NCBI RefSeq assembly: GCF_007829335.1
Contig: NZ_VIWO01000001.1
Location: forward strand, 992,001-1,056,000
Source: Chitinophaga polysaccharea
GTDB taxonomy: Bacteria; Bacteroidota; Bacteroidia; Chitinophagales; Chitinophagaceae
Reading direction: 5' to 3'
DNA length: 64,000 nucleotides
Numbering within the stretch: the stretch's first letter is position 1; every line of letters starts with the position of its first letter. Both the position numbers and the translations under genes were made by a program. The notes beneath the pieces are model-generated. The model saw only the letters and a list, made by a program, of their open reading frames with translations. It did not search any database and was not told where the DNA came from. Shown here piece after piece: positions 16,082-25,180 of this stretch.

Positions 16082-16717
16082 ATGACAAATTTCATTTCCA
16101 TATTTCCGCTTGGAGTAGTAGTGTACCCGGGAGAACAGTTGAATCTGCATGTTTTTGAACCGCGGTACAAACAGCTGGTGGCTGCCTGCATTGCTGAGCA
16201 GAAGCCATTCGGCATCCCGGTGGTGATAAATAAGAAAATAATGGAATATGGAACCCTGGTGCAGATAAAGAAAGTAGAGAAAATGTATGACACCGGTGAA
16301 ATGGACATTGTAACTGTGGGTGACCGGGTTTTCCGGATCTTGGAGCAGGTAACCGAAATACCGGATAAGCTGTATACCGGCGCCATCGTCAATTATCCGG
16401 ATAATAATGAGGGTAGTCATCTGCGCTTATTGAAAGAGGTGTTGCATGGCGTACGGGAATTACATGCAATCCTGCAAATCCACAAATCCTTTAAAAAGGA
16501 AGATACGGCGCTTCTATCGTATGATCTGGCGCACCATGCCGGACTGTCGCTGGATGAAGAATATGAATTATTGCATCTTTTTTATGAAGCGCAGCGTTTG
16601 GAGTACCTGAAGCGCCATCTGCACAAAGTAATTCCTATGATGGCTGAAATGGAACGCCTCAAGGAGCGGGTGCTACTGAATGGACACTTCAGGAATTTAT
16701 CTACAGATAATTTATAA
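16082..16717 (+). CDS. Stand-alone Lon substrate-binding (LON N-terminal) domain protein
   Basis: 211 residues. The N-terminus MTNFISIFPLGVVVYPGEQLNLHVFEPRYKQLV is the LON substrate-binding domain (PUA-like), and FGIPVVINKKIMEYGTLVQIKKV continues it. There is no AAA+ or protease domain, so it is not a Lon protease; such proteins probably act as adaptors or sensors, unproven. The second half is helical (HAGLSLDEEYELLHLFYEAQRLEYLKRHL). It has its own unit, 247 bases from meaB on the opposite strand and 168 before the outer-membrane protein gene. Confidence 0.9.
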   Translation: MTNFISIFPLGVVVYPGEQLNLHVFEPRYKQLVAACIAEQKPFGIPVVINKKIMEYGTLVQIKKVEKMYDTGEMDIVTVGDRVFRILEQVTEIPDKLYTGAIVNYPDNNEGSHLRLLKEVLHGVRELHAILQIHKSFKKEDTALLSYDLAHHAGLSLDEEYELLHLFYEAQRLEYLKRHLHKVIPMMAEMERLKERVLLNGHFRNLSTDNL

Positions 16718-16885
16718 AATTTTTAATATGACTATCTGTAGGGCTTTTTACGCCTTTTTTACGCCAACTTTAACGTGTATTTAACAGGTCGATTTTTGGT
16801 TTTTTTTGCTTCCCGCCTTAAAAAGTAGATATTTGCAGACCCATATTTGACAGGGATAAGGGCTTAAACTCAATTCTGTAACTCA

Positions 16886-18181
16886 ATGCATTGGACAAAA
16901 GTCAGTATTCTTTGCTTGCTGGGCACCTTTTTCCTGGTGGCAAATAAAGTTAGCGCACAAGAGAACTCACCATATTCCCGCTACGGATTAGGAGATTTGA
17001 ATAACAACCAGAATACCGTAAATCGTGGTATGGGAGGTGTTTCTCAAGCTTACAATGATCCTCAGGCAGTAAACTTCGTGAACCCGGCTAGTTATTACAG
17101 CCTGGTATTAACCACTTTTGATGTTGGTATTGAAGGTGGTGCAAAATCTATTACTGATCAGGGAGCTAAGTTTAGTTCCGGGTTTGGTACACTCTCTTAC
17201 TTGCAGTTGGGTATTCCGTTGGTAAGAAACAGATGGGGCCTCAACCTGGGCCTGCGCCCGGTCACCAGGGTATCTTACAATATTCAGCAAGGCTTTAACA
17301 GCAATTTCGGCGATACTACCAAATGGCCACTTACCAACAAATATGAAGGCAGTGGTGGCCTTTATCAGCTCTATGCCGGTACCGGCGTTCGTGTAGGTGA
17401 TTTTAGCATTGGCGTAAACCTGGGCTATCTTTTCGGGAACGTAGAAAACAACACCCGTTTATTCTTCCCGGACCCTAACACCTACCCTTCCCATAAAATG
17501 ACCCGTATTACTTACAATAGCTTCTTTTATAAGCTGGGTTTGCAATACAGGGCTAAGCTGAATAAAGAAATGGACATGACCTTTGGCGTTACTGGTAGCA
17601 TGAAACAAAATATGAATGCCCGCCAGGAAGCGCTGAATGAAACGCTGATGTCGAATGGCGCCGGTAACTATACCAACCAGGATACTGTAAGCTACGTAAA
17701 GGGCAACAGAGGTAAGGTGGTTTACCCGGAAGAATTTGGTGGCGGTATCATGATCCGCAAATACGATAAATGGTCAGTGGGTGTGGATTATACATCCAAC
17801 CAATGGCAGAACTTTAAGAGCTTTGAAGTAAAGGATTCTGCATTGCAGAATGCCTGGAAATTGGCTATAGGCGGACAATTTGTACCAAATGCAACTGCGC
17901 TCAGCGGTTATTGGAACCGGGTAGCTTATCGCTTAGGTGCCTACTACGGCCAGGATTACCTGAAGCTGGCTGGCCAGAATATGCCAATGATGGGATTCAC
18001 CGTAGGTGCCGGGCTGCCAGTACGCCGCATGCCTTACTCCAATCAGTACAGTATGCTCAACCTGGCTTTTGAAGTGGCTCACCGTGGTAACAACCAAACC
18101 GTGCTAAAGGAAAATACTTACCGGATATCATTAGGCTTTACCCTTAGTGATAAATGGTTTATCAAACGTAAATACGAATAA
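16886..18181 (+). CDS. Outer-membrane beta-barrel protein, upstream of lptC
   Basis: 431 residues with a signal peptide cut after SAQ (about residue 24). The mature start ENSPYSRYGLGDLNNNQNTVNRGMGGVSQAY and the alternating amphipathic strands with terminal aromatic ending (GFTLSDKWFIKRKYE) indicate a beta-barrel in the FadL/porin-V superfamily, of the sort often found beside lptC in Bacteroidota. Function unknown; a link to lipopolysaccharide transport is only suggested by the neighbour. A 12-bp inverted repeat follows the stop codon. Confidence 0.85.
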   Translation: MHWTKVSILCLLGTFFLVANKVSAQENSPYSRYGLGDLNNNQNTVNRGMGGVSQAYNDPQAVNFVNPASYYSLVLTTFDVGIEGGAKSITDQGAKFSSGFGTLSYLQLGIPLVRNRWGLNLGLRPVTRVSYNIQQGFNSNFGDTTKWPLTNKYEGSGGLYQLYAGTGVRVGDFSIGVNLGYLFGNVENNTRLFFPDPNTYPSHKMTRITYNSFFYKLGLQYRAKLNKEMDMTFGVTGSMKQNMNARQEALNETLMSNGAGNYTNQDTVSYVKGNRGKVVYPEEFGGGIMIRKYDKWSVGVDYTSNQWQNFKSFEVKDSALQNAWKLAIGGQFVPNATALSGYWNRVAYRLGAYYGQDYLKLAGQNMPMMGFTVGAGLPVRRMPYSNQYSMLNLAFEVAHRGNNQTVLKENTYRISLGFTLSDKWFIKRKYE

Positions 18182-18201
18182 AGTCTTTATTCATCAATCG
18201 T

Positions 18202-18251
18202 GGCGGAGATATAGGCAAAGTTTTAATATAAACTACGCTTATATCTCCGCC
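18202..18251 (+). terminator. Long-loop stem between outer-membrane protein and lptC
   Basis: GGCGGAGATATA and TATATCTCCGCC are perfect 12-base arms around a 26-base loop. A terminator or mRNA 3'-end structure is likely, though no T-run follows. Confidence 0.4.
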
Positions 18252-18278
18252 GCATTTCTGCCAATAGCTGCGAATAGC

Positions 18279-18286
18279 TATCTTTG
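18279..18286 (+). promoter_or_regulatory. -7 box TATCTTTG of lptC
   Basis: Exact TAnnTTTG match, 17 bases before ATG 18304. The predicted untranslated leader is only about a dozen bases. Confidence 0.55.
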
Positions 18287-18303
18287 ACCTATTATATGCT
18301 CAG

Positions 18304-18852
18304 ATGATTAAAAGAGTTTGCTTATTTCTTATAATAGCCGTTGCCGTTAGTAGTTGTGAGAACGACCTGAAAACGGTAATGGAGTTCGATTCCAAGAAAG
18401 CGGCTACCGAAAACGGGGTCGATATTGTTACCATCTTCAGTCAGGGAGGGAAAGTGAACGCAAAGCTCCTGGCGCCCACCATGGAACGCAGCCTCGATAA
18501 ACCCTCTTATGTGGCTTTCAATAATGGTTTGCGGGTATTGATGTACAACGATAGCCTCGGCATAGAAAGTACCCTTTCTGCCAAAAAAGGGAAGTACCTG
18601 GAAGCAGAGGGAAATGTGTACCTGACAGACAGTGTAGTAGTCATCAATAAAAAAGGGGAAAAACTGAATACCAATGAATTAAACTGGGACCCCAAACGGA
18701 AGATCTTCTATTCTACCAAGGAAGTGTTTATTACTACACCTACCGACTCCCTTCATGGCTGGGGACTCGAAGCCAACGAAGATTTCACTGAAAAGAAGAT
18801 ATTAAAGGTAAGTGGTCCTATTACCGTAGAGGATAGTACGGCCCTAAACTAA
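18304..18852 (+). CDS. lptC: LptC, lipopolysaccharide export protein
   Basis: 182 residues. The N-terminus MIKRVCLFLIIAVAVSSCENDL has a lipobox-like SSC, so here LptC may be a lipoprotein, as is usual in Bacteroidota, rather than having the uncleaved anchor of E. coli. The OstA/jellyroll repeat pattern is visible: GLRVLMYNDSLGIESTLSAKKGKYLEAEGNVYLTDSVVV, then KGEKLNTNELNWDPKRKIFYSTKEVFITT and GWGLEANEDFTEKKI. It carries LPS from LptBFG to LptA. A strong terminator follows at 18878, so the transcript ends here. Confidence 0.92.
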   Translation: MIKRVCLFLIIAVAVSSCENDLKTVMEFDSKKAATENGVDIVTIFSQGGKVNAKLLAPTMERSLDKPSYVAFNNGLRVLMYNDSLGIESTLSAKKGKYLEAEGNVYLTDSVVVINKKGEKLNTNELNWDPKRKIFYSTKEVFITTPTDSLHGWGLEANEDFTEKKILKVSGPITVEDSTALN

Positions 18853-18877
18853 TCTGCCTAACGGAAGTTACTATACG

Positions 18878-18909
18878 AAAGAACCCCACCTCTGCAGGTG
18901 GGGTTCTTT
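18878..18909 (+). terminator. Strong intrinsic terminator after lptC
   Basis: Perfect 14-bp stem AAAGAACCCCACCT/AGGTGGGGTTCTTT with a four-base loop. It can work on both strands because each arm ends in T or A runs. Confidence 0.8.
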
Positions 18910-19121
18910 CGCTTTAACCTATTTTTTAACCTAAAATTTGTGGTAAAAAGTCAATAATTATGCCAGTTTGCTATATAAAGCAGGTTAGTTTTTTCCGTTC
19001 ATAACATTTAAATCCCGCTGTTTGTTAAATAAAGTCAGTTTATTTTTTTCCACAGACACAAAGTATTGAGGTTGCGGGTCCCGATAGGGTTTGCTATATT
19101 GCCAAAACAATTGAATAAAAG

Positions 19122-19460
19122 ATGGAAACGATTACCTGGCCGGATTTTGAAAAAGTAGAAATAAGAGTAGGCACCATTCTCGAAGCAAAGGATTTTCCCA
19201 AGGCACGTAACCCTGCCTACCAGTTACTGATCGATTTTGGACCTGAACTGGGCCTGAAAAAGTCCTCCGCACAAATTACCGCACTTTACCAGAAAGAAGA
19301 CCTGGTCGGAATGCAGATAGTAGCTGTTGTGAACTTCCCTCCCAAGCAAATCGCCAATTTTATATCTGAATGCCTGGTGTTGGGAGTGGTAGGCAGTAAT
19401 AAGGAAGTGGTCTTACTTCAACCAGATAAGAATGTAAAGAATGGTCAACGAATTGCCTAA
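19122..19460 (+). CDS. csaA: CsaA-like tRNA-binding-domain protein (putative chaperone)
   Basis: 112 residues, one OB-fold. ITWPDFEKVEIRVGTILEAKDFPKARNPAYQL and the later SAQITALYQKEDLVGMQIVAVVNFPPKQIANFISECLVLG match CsaA closely, including the PPKQI motif. CsaA homodimers bind tRNA and have been described as secretion-linked chaperones in Bacillus; the role in Bacteroidota is open. The gene is monocistronic between the lptC terminator and a 681-base gene-free stretch. Confidence 0.92.
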   Translation: METITWPDFEKVEIRVGTILEAKDFPKARNPAYQLLIDFGPELGLKKSSAQITALYQKEDLVGMQIVAVVNFPPKQIANFISECLVLGVVGSNKEVVLLQPDKNVKNGQRIA

Positions 19461-19590
19461 TGGGTTTTCGGTATTTATCATTTTATGATTGATTAATAAT
19501 ATATAATAAATATTTTATAATTCTAATTCTAAATAATAATAATATTATTATTAAAATAATATGACAGCACATTATCCATTATCATCTGTT

Positions 19591-19721
19591 TACGAACAAT
19601 AATTCATCGTTCACGGAAATGAAACCTAAGACAAATTTCCCCGGTATATCTTTGTTCTAGGTTTTTCATAGGATATGGTTAAAATTATTACAAGGGCGGT
19701 ATTCTTACCAGCCCTTTTTTT
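19591..19721 (+). ncRNA. Repeat-unit copy 1: promoter, conserved core, terminator stem-loop (putative small RNA)
   Basis: Order: TACGAAC at 19591, GTTCAC at 19609 (fixed ~20-base spacing), TATCTTTG at 19647-19654 (exact -7 box), core AGGTTTTTCATAGGATATGG at 19659, then stem GGGCGGTA/TACC-A-GCCC with TTCT loop at 19694-19714 and seven T. The predicted transcript is about 65 bases. An ATG at 19675 opens a 30-codon frame starting MVKIITRAVFLPALF, which could be translated; part of it is terminator. Related copies are at 19874, 22410 and 33691. I do not recognise the family. Confidence 0.6.
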
Positions 19722-19873
19722 ATTCCTTCTCTCCTCCAGGGCACTTTTAAGCCAAATATTTGTGTAGATACCTATTTGAGTTGATAGTCAATTTATTAGG
19801 GAAAAATGACGCATATTAAGTTATCATGAAGTATTTTTTACTCCCTTACGTTCACCCTCCTTTTTCTTGCGTT

Positions 19874-20010
19874 TACCGGATAAAATATACCGTTCACTAG
19901 AATGCTCACTGCAGTGTCGCGAAAAACGGTCACCTTTGGTATAGGTTTTTCAATAAAGATATGGTTAAAATTTTTCGGGGCTGTAGTCTTGCAGCCCTGT
20001 TTCTTTTTTA
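19874..20010 (+). ncRNA. Repeat-unit copy 2 (putative small RNA)
   Basis: TACCGGA at 19874 and TTCAC at 19893 stand at the same spacing as in copies 1 and 4. CACCTTTG at 19931-19938 occupies the -7 position, and the core begins AGG at 19943, with AATAAAGATATGG replacing ATAGGATATGG. The stem GGGCTGTA/TGCAGCCC with GTCT loop lies at 19978-19997, then a T-rich run. Compared with copy 1, paired bases in the stem have changed together (GG/CC to TG/CA). The ATG at 19961 opens a 16-codon frame, MVKIFRGCSLAALFLF. Confidence 0.55.
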
Positions 20011-20073
20011 GGAACTCCCACTTTTTAGCCAACCTCCACTTACTTTTCAAGATCATTTAACATCATAAAATAG

Positions 20074-20124
20074 ATAACGGCTTGATATACAGATACAAGC
20101 GTATTCTGTATGCCAAGCCGTTAT
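20074..20124 (-). terminator. Long hairpin after the DPP4-type peptidase gene
   Basis: ATAACGGCTTG pairs with CAAGCCGTTAT, and inside them TACAGATAC pairs with GTATTCTGTA. It lies 18 bases beyond the stop codon of the minus-strand peptidase gene and is likely its 3' end. Confidence 0.6.
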
Positions 20125-20141
20125 TGGCTATTACCAATAAA

Positions 20142-22292
20142 TCACTGCTGGAATTGGGCCGGGTAGGCTTTGCTCAGGAGGTTATTGTATATAAAGCGAT
20201 AAGATTCGCCGGCGGAATGTACACTTTTCAGTCCACCCCATCCATGACGCTCGCCGGGATATACCATCAGCTCAAAATGTTTGTTCAGGTTTTCCAGCTT
20301 GTCCACCAGCTGGATACAATTCTGCAGATGTACGTTATCATCCATGGTACCGTGGGTAATACGAATGAGCCCCTTGTATTTATCAGCATAGGCTGTTACG
20401 CCTGTGGCTTTGTATCCTTCAGGGTTTTCGGCAGGAGTGTCCATGTAGCGCTCAGTATAATGACTGTCGTATAGTTGCCAGTCAGTTACCGCAAAATTAG
20501 CCATGCCATGCGTAAACACGTCCGCTCCATAGGTGAGGGCCATACAGGTCATATAACCGCCAAAGCTGCCACCAGTCATGCATATTTTGCTACCGTCGGC
20601 CCATGGCTGGGAACGCAGCCACATAGCGGCATCCATATAGTCTTCAATCTCATGTATACCCAGTTTACGGTGGATATAGTTCATGCCCATTTTACCCAAT
20701 TGTCCGCTGCTACGGTTGTCGATCGCTACCTGTATTACACCTTCCTGTGCCCACCATTGCTGCACCGGGGTAAACTTCCAGGTGTCATATACGGTACCTG
20801 CATTAGGACCGCCATAAATACTGATCAGGATCGGGTATTTTTTACCAGGCTCCATATGTACCGGCATGGTAATAGTGAGCGGTAAGGTAAGCCCGTCACG
20901 GGTTTTGTAAGTTTTTAATTCAGTTTTGGCCAGGTTATAGTTGTCAAAGCCCTCTCCCTTACTGTCGCCCAGCTCACGTATTACCTTGCCATTATTATCT
21001 ACCAATGCCATTTTTGAAGGCGTTTGCAGGTTGGAATAAGTAGTGATAAAATATTTACCACCGGGCGCCATCTTGATACTGTTATTATAATCGCCGTGGG
21101 TGAGACGGGTGATGGCTGCGGTTTTCATACTTACCTTATACAGATCAAAGCGGGTGGAGGCCTCTTTGCGTGCGGTGAAGTAGATCACCTGGTTTTTATC
21201 GTCTATCTCTACCACATCCTTCACTGTCCAGTTACCGGAAGTAAGTTGTTTTTTCAGAGAGCCGTCCAGGTTATAGAGATAGAGGTGCGACCAACCGGTT
21301 TTATCGCTTTGGATCAGGAAACTTTTGCCATTTTGTACGAAAGGCACTGCGTCAAACCAGTCGATCCAGGTTTTTTGCTTTTCATCGTAGATTTCTTTTT
21401 TGGCGCCGTTCTTTGGATTGATGCTATATATTTTCAGGTTATCCTGGCCGCGGTTCATCCATTGCATGCAGAGTTGCTGGCTATCATCGGTCCAAAAAGG
21501 CATACCGAAGTATTGATCATCATTTTCGTTGAAATCGGCCCAAATGGTGGCGCCACCGGAAACCGGTACTACGCCTACTTTCACAGCCGGGTTCGGATCA
21601 CCTGCTTTGGGATAGCGGGTATTTTCGAGGTAGCCATGCTGGCCTTTTTCGCTATAGATCGGGAATACAGGTACTTTGCTGTCGTTGAAATGCATATAGG
21701 CAATCTGCCGGCTGTCGGGGCTCCACCAGAACGCCCGGTAGCGGGTGGGGCGACCCAGAATTTCTTCATAATATACCCAGGATGCCCAACCATTATAGAC
21801 CACATCAGATCCGTCGGTGGTATAACGGGTTTCCTTTTTGGTAGCTATTTCTATACTGTATAAGTCGTTGTTACGGGTAAACGCCACATATTTTCCGTCC
21901 GGAGATAAGGTAGGGTTCTTCTCTTCGGCTGCATCGTTGGTTAAACGCGTACTATTACCATCAGCGGCTTTATAGAATACATCTTTATCGCGTACTTCCA
22001 CGCTAGGGCCATCTACAGGCGCTGTATAGATGGTGGCATTGCCGCTACGGGCATCTATCTGCCAGGCCTGCATACGGCCGGTAGCCGTGTCGGGACGCAT
22101 TTCCAGGTAATGGTCACCATCTACCCACTCCCGGATAGCCGGCAGGGGCTTGCTGATATGGGTGGCTTTACCTTTAAATGCCTCTTCGAAAGTAAGATCC
22201 GGCTTTTGTTGTGCATCCAAATGGGAGGTGGCCAGCAGCAGGAGCGCTACACCGCCAATGAAGGTTGGTTTAAACCATTGTTCGCTTCTCAT
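20142..22292 (-). CDS. S9 family prolyl peptidase (dipeptidyl peptidase IV type)
   Basis: 716 residues with a signal peptide cut near LDAQQ (residue 28). The N-terminal half is the eight-bladed DPP-IV propeller (LSPDGKYVAFTRNNDLYSIE, YRAFWWSPDSRQIAYMHFND). The C-terminal alpha/beta hydrolase holds the nucleophile in GGSFGGYMT, the Asp in HGTMDDNVH and the His in ERHGWGG. It removes Xaa-Pro dipeptides in the periplasm or outside the cell. Its promoter box on the minus strand (TATTTTTG, 22351-22358) is divergent from repeat-unit copy 3 and lysS. Confidence 0.93.
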   Translation of the reverse strand: MRSEQWFKPTFIGGVALLLLATSHLDAQQKPDLTFEEAFKGKATHISKPLPAIREWVDGDHYLEMRPDTATGRMQAWQIDARSGNATIYTAPVDGPSVEVRDKDVFYKAADGNSTRLTNDAAEEKNPTLSPDGKYVAFTRNNDLYSIEIATKKETRYTTDGSDVVYNGWASWVYYEEILGRPTRYRAFWWSPDSRQIAYMHFNDSKVPVFPIYSEKGQHGYLENTRYPKAGDPNPAVKVGVVPVSGGATIWADFNENDDQYFGMPFWTDDSQQLCMQWMNRGQDNLKIYSINPKNGAKKEIYDEKQKTWIDWFDAVPFVQNGKSFLIQSDKTGWSHLYLYNLDGSLKKQLTSGNWTVKDVVEIDDKNQVIYFTARKEASTRFDLYKVSMKTAAITRLTHGDYNNSIKMAPGGKYFITTYSNLQTPSKMALVDNNGKVIRELGDSKGEGFDNYNLAKTELKTYKTRDGLTLPLTITMPVHMEPGKKYPILISIYGGPNAGTVYDTWKFTPVQQWWAQEGVIQVAIDNRSSGQLGKMGMNYIHRKLGIHEIEDYMDAAMWLRSQPWADGSKICMTGGSFGGYMTCMALTYGADVFTHGMANFAVTDWQLYDSHYTERYMDTPAENPEGYKATGVTAYADKYKGLIRITHGTMDDNVHLQNCIQLVDKLENLNKHFELMVYPGERHGWGGLKSVHSAGESYRFIYNNLLSKAYPAQFQQ

Positions 22293-22409
22293 AATAAATA
22301 GAAATCAGGCTGTTTTTTGTTGCTCTTAGCGAACGAAAATAAGCATAACTCAAAAATAGCCGTAACAATTTATACAAACGGACCTCCGGAAAACCAGCCA
22401 TTCGCCAAA

Positions 22410-22543
22410 TACGACCAGATATGAAGGAATTCCCCGCATCTGGTAAATCCGGCTGTAAATAGCAGTAGAAGCGGCTATCTTTAAATTGGTTTTCATAGGA
22501 TATGGTCAAAAAATAAGAGGGCTGTAGTCTTACAGCCCTTTTT
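22410..22543 (+). ncRNA. Repeat-unit copy 3, divergent, just upstream of lysS (putative small RNA)
   Basis: Most diverged copy. TACGACC at 22410 and a weak TTCCCC at 22430 replace the upstream boxes; TATCTTTA is at 22476-22483; TTTTCATAGGATATGG at 22491 is the core; stem GGGCTGTA/TACAGCCC with GTCT loop at 22519-22538 is followed by TTTTT. The micro-ORF is only MVKK, so if anything is conserved here it is RNA, not peptide. The terminator separates it from the lysS promoter box at 22546, but a leader/attenuator role for lysS cannot be excluded. Confidence 0.5.
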
Positions 22544-22545
22544 AT

Positions 22546-22553
22546 TATTTTTG
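22546..22553 (+). promoter_or_regulatory. -7 box TATTTTTG of lysS
   Basis: Exact TAnnTTTG match immediately behind the T-run of repeat-unit copy 3, 29 bases before the lysS ATG. Confidence 0.5.
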
Positions 22554-22582
22554 CACTCCAATTGGCAATTACAACTTACTAC

Positions 22583-24097
22583 ATGACACAATTATCTGAG
22601 CAAGAGATTATACGCCGGGAAAAATTACAGGAGCTGCATAATTTAGGTATAGACCCCTACCCTGCAGCGGAGTACCCGGTTAATGATACTTCCGTTAATA
22701 TAAAAACCAATTATTCGGAAGAAACAAAAGAACAATTCCAGCAGGTATGCCTGGCTGGCCGTATCATGAGCGTTCGTGATATGGGGAAGGCGGCATTTGC
22801 CGTTATCCAGGATAGCGTAGGCCGTATCCAGGTGTATATCCGCAGAGATGATATTTGCCCAGGTGAAGACAAAACGCTGTACGACATTGTATTTAAGAAA
22901 CTGCTGGATATCAGCGATTTTATAGGTATTAAAGGATATGCCTTTATTACCAAAACAGGTGAAACATCTGTACACGCCACAGAACTCACGATCCTGGCTA
23001 AATCTCTGCGCCCGCTACCTGTGGTAAAAGCGAGAGAAGGAGAAGTATTTGATGAAGTAACCGACCCGGAATTTAGGTACCGTCAGCGTTATGCCGACCT
23101 GGTTATCAACCCGGAAGTGAAAGAGGTGTTCATCAAACGCACCAAAATCATGCAAACCATCCGCGATTTCTATAACAACCTGGGTTACCTGGAAGTAGAA
23201 ACGCCGATTCTGCAGCCCATTCCGGGTGGCGCTACCGCGCGTCCGTTTATTACGCACCACAATGCGCTGGATATGCCATTATACCTGCGTATTGCCAACG
23301 AATTATACCTCAAACGCCTGATCGTAGGTGGTTTTGAAGGCGTATACGAATTTGCAAAAGACTTCCGTAATGAAGGGATGGACCGTACCCATAACCCTGA
23401 ATTTACCGTAATGGAAATGTACGCCGCGTACAAAGACTACGAGTGGATGATGCGTACTACGGAGTCCCTGCTGGAAAAAGTTGCCCTCACCTTACATGGT
23501 ACCACCACCGTACAGGTAGGCGACAAAACAATCGACTTCAAAGCGCCGTTCCGTCGCGTATCTATGTATGAATCCATCCTGGAACATACAGGTATCGATA
23601 TTTCCACAATGGAAGAAGAACAACTCCGCGAAGTGTGCAAGCAACTGGGCATTCACGTAGATCCTAAACTGGGTAAGGCCAAACTGATCGATGAGATTTT
23701 TGGAGAAAAATGTGAAGGCAACTACATCCAGCCTACCTTCATCACCGATTATCCGGTAGAAATGAGCCCGCTCACCAAGAAACACCGTAGCAAACCCGGT
23801 CTGGTTGAACGTTTTGAGCTAATGGTGAACGGAAAGGAAATCGCTAACGCGTATAGTGAGCTAAACGATCCTATTGATCAGCGCGAGCGCTTCGAAGAAC
23901 AGGTAAAACTGATGGAACGTGGCGACGATGAGGCCATGTACATCGACTACGACTTCCTGCGTGCCCTGGAATACGGTATGCCGCCTACTTCCGGTATCGG
24001 TATAGGTATCGACCGTTTAACCATGCTGATGACCAATCAGCCGTCTATCCAGGATGTGCTCTTCTTCCCGCAAATGAAGCCGGAACAACAAAAATAA
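22583..24097 (+). CDS. lysS: Lysyl-tRNA synthetase, class II
   Basis: 504 residues from ATG 22583; the frame reaches back to 22562 but without ATG. The anticodon-binding OB-fold is at residues ~60-165 ([23 protein letters not shown]). Class II motif 1 lies around [21 protein letters not shown], motif 2 at [24 protein letters not shown], and motif 3 at [15 protein letters not shown] near the end. It charges tRNA-Lys. A 114-base palindrome begins 3 bases after its stop codon. Monocistronic with a promoter at 22546. Confidence 0.97.
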   Translation: MTQLSEQEIIRREKLQELHNLGIDPYPAAEYPVNDTSVNIKTNYSEETKEQFQQVCLAGRIMSVRDMGKAAFAVIQDSVGRIQVYIRRDDICPGEDKTLYDIVFKKLLDISDFIGIKGYAFITKTGETSVHATELTILAKSLRPLPVVKAREGEVFDEVTDPEFRYRQRYADLVINPEVKEVFIKRTKIMQTIRDFYNNLGYLEVETPILQPIPGGATARPFITHHNALDMPLYLRIANELYLKRLIVGGFEGVYEFAKDFRNEGMDRTHNPEFTVMEMYAAYKDYEWMMRTTESLLEKVALTLHGTTTVQVGDKTIDFKAPFRRVSMYESILEHTGIDISTMEEEQLREVCKQLGIHVDPKLGKAKLIDEIFGEKCEGNYIQPTFITDYPVEMSPLTKKHRSKPGLVERFELMVNGKEIANAYSELNDPIDQRERFEEQVKLMERGDDEAMYIDYDFLRALEYGMPPTSGIGIGIDRLTMLMTNQPSIQDVLFFPQMKPEQQK

Positions 24098-24100
24098 AGC

Positions 24101-24214
24101 AGAAAGCTGAAGGCATAAAGCGAAAAGCTATTGTGGAGAATGACCAAAGCGATTTAAATATTCGCTAAGATCATTCTCCACAATAGCTTTTCGCTTTATG
24201 CCTTTCGGCTTTCT
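24101..24214. repeat. Long palindrome A behind lysS
   Basis: Left arm 24101-24143 and right arm 24171-24214 match over 43 bases with one mismatch and one bulge. The 27-base centre holds AGCGATTTAAATATTCGCT, itself a small stem. The centre shares ATTTAAATATTCGC with palindrome B at 56196, and both arms contain GCATAAAGC and AAAAGCTAT. It may act as the lysS terminator or be a non-autonomous mobile palindrome (REP-like). Confidence 0.85.
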
Positions 24215-24308
24215 CCTCTTTCTGGCATTAAATTTTCTTAAACCGTTCATAAACCAAAGCACATCGTTAACTTTAAGTAATACTTATCGGTATCTTAAAA
24301 GTAGCCAT

Positions 24309-25142
24309 ATGAAAACAATCTTAGTACCCACCGATTTTTCTGATACGGCCTACAATGCTGCTACCTACGCTTTATCGCTGGCCCGGAACCTGGGAACAAC
24401 CCGCATCGTATTGTATCACGCCTACGAATTGATAGTGCCCATTCCAGACATTCCTACCATGATTCCGATGGTAAATCCAGACGACCTGCGAGCCGCCAGC
24501 ATAGAAGGCCTGGAGAAAATGAAAAAGGAGCTGGATACTTTGGTGCCACCCGGTTCTACACTGGTAACAAGGGCAGATAATACCCTACTGGCAGCTACGA
24601 TTGAGGAAGTATGCAAGAATGAAGCGGCGGATCTGATCGTAATGGGAATCACCGGCGGTAGTAAACTGGAAGAAGTACTGGTAGGTTCTAATACCATTGA
24701 TGTAGTAAAAAATACCAGCTACCCCGTGCTGATAGTGCCCGGAGGCGCAAAGTACAAGCCTATTGAAAAAATTGTATTTGCCGTAGACCTTCGCAAAATA
24801 GCAGAAACTACCCCGGTAGAACCACTCAAGAAATTGTTGCATATATTCAATGCAGAGTTACATGTCATCAATATCGACCATGAAAGCCGGCATTTCAGCA
24901 CAGATACGCCTTTTGAAACCATGTTGCTGGATACCCTGCTGGAGGATTTCAACCCGGTATACCATTTTATCGATAACCCGGATGTCGTAGAAGGAATTGT
25001 TGAATTTGCAGAGGAGAATAAAGCGGATATCATCCTGGCTATCCCTAAGAAACACGGCCTTTTTGAAGGTATTTTCAAACGAAGCCGTACATCTAAACTG
25101 GCCTACCAGACACATTTACCGTTGTTGACATTACATGAATAA
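24309..25142 (+). CDS. Universal stress protein with two UspA domains
   Basis: 277 residues from ATG 24309; an in-frame start at 24198 would run through palindrome A and is rejected. The first UspA domain starts MKTILVPTDFSDTAYNAATYALSLA and ends with the nucleotide-binding GITGGSKLEEVLVGSNTIDVVKNTSYPVLIVP. The second, from residue ~150, is more diverged (IEKIVFAVDLRKIAETTPVEPL) and ends GIFKRSRTSKLAYQTHLPLLTLHE. The first domain keeps the G-2x-G-9x-G-(S/T) ATP motif. Role: stress survival, partner unknown. Confidence 0.92.
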   Translation: MKTILVPTDFSDTAYNAATYALSLARNLGTTRIVLYHAYELIVPIPDIPTMIPMVNPDDLRAASIEGLEKMKKELDTLVPPGSTLVTRADNTLLAATIEEVCKNEAADLIVMGITGGSKLEEVLVGSNTIDVVKNTSYPVLIVPGGAKYKPIEKIVFAVDLRKIAETTPVEPLKKLLHIFNAELHVINIDHESRHFSTDTPFETMLLDTLLEDFNPVYHFIDNPDVVEGIVEFAEENKADIILAIPKKHGLFEGIFKRSRTSKLAYQTHLPLLTLHE

Positions 25143-25180
25143 TTTATACTTTTACAGATATTAATATTTATAATAACTAT

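Larger units (their letters stand above)
19461..20141. other. 681-base gene-free stretch holding two tandem repeat units and a terminator
   Basis: It contains an AT-only tract at 19489-19560, repeat unit copies 1 (19591-19721) and 2 (19874-20010), and the hairpin 20074-20124 that ends the peptidase gene. I find no other gene. The reading frames present are short and, apart from the micro-ORFs inside the repeat units, unsupported. Confidence 0.7.

Noticed and set aside
19489..19560. AT-only tract behind csaA
   Set aside because: Low-complexity DNA; no repeat unit or origin-like box could be supported.
21024..21863. 279-codon plus-strand frame
   Set aside because: Fully antisense to the DPP4-type peptidase gene, whose motifs and signal peptide are unmistakable; no family recognised in the antisense product.
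24198..24308. Upstream extension of the universal stress protein
   Set aside because: The extra codons come from the right arm of palindrome A; the family start MKTILVPTDFSD is at 24309.
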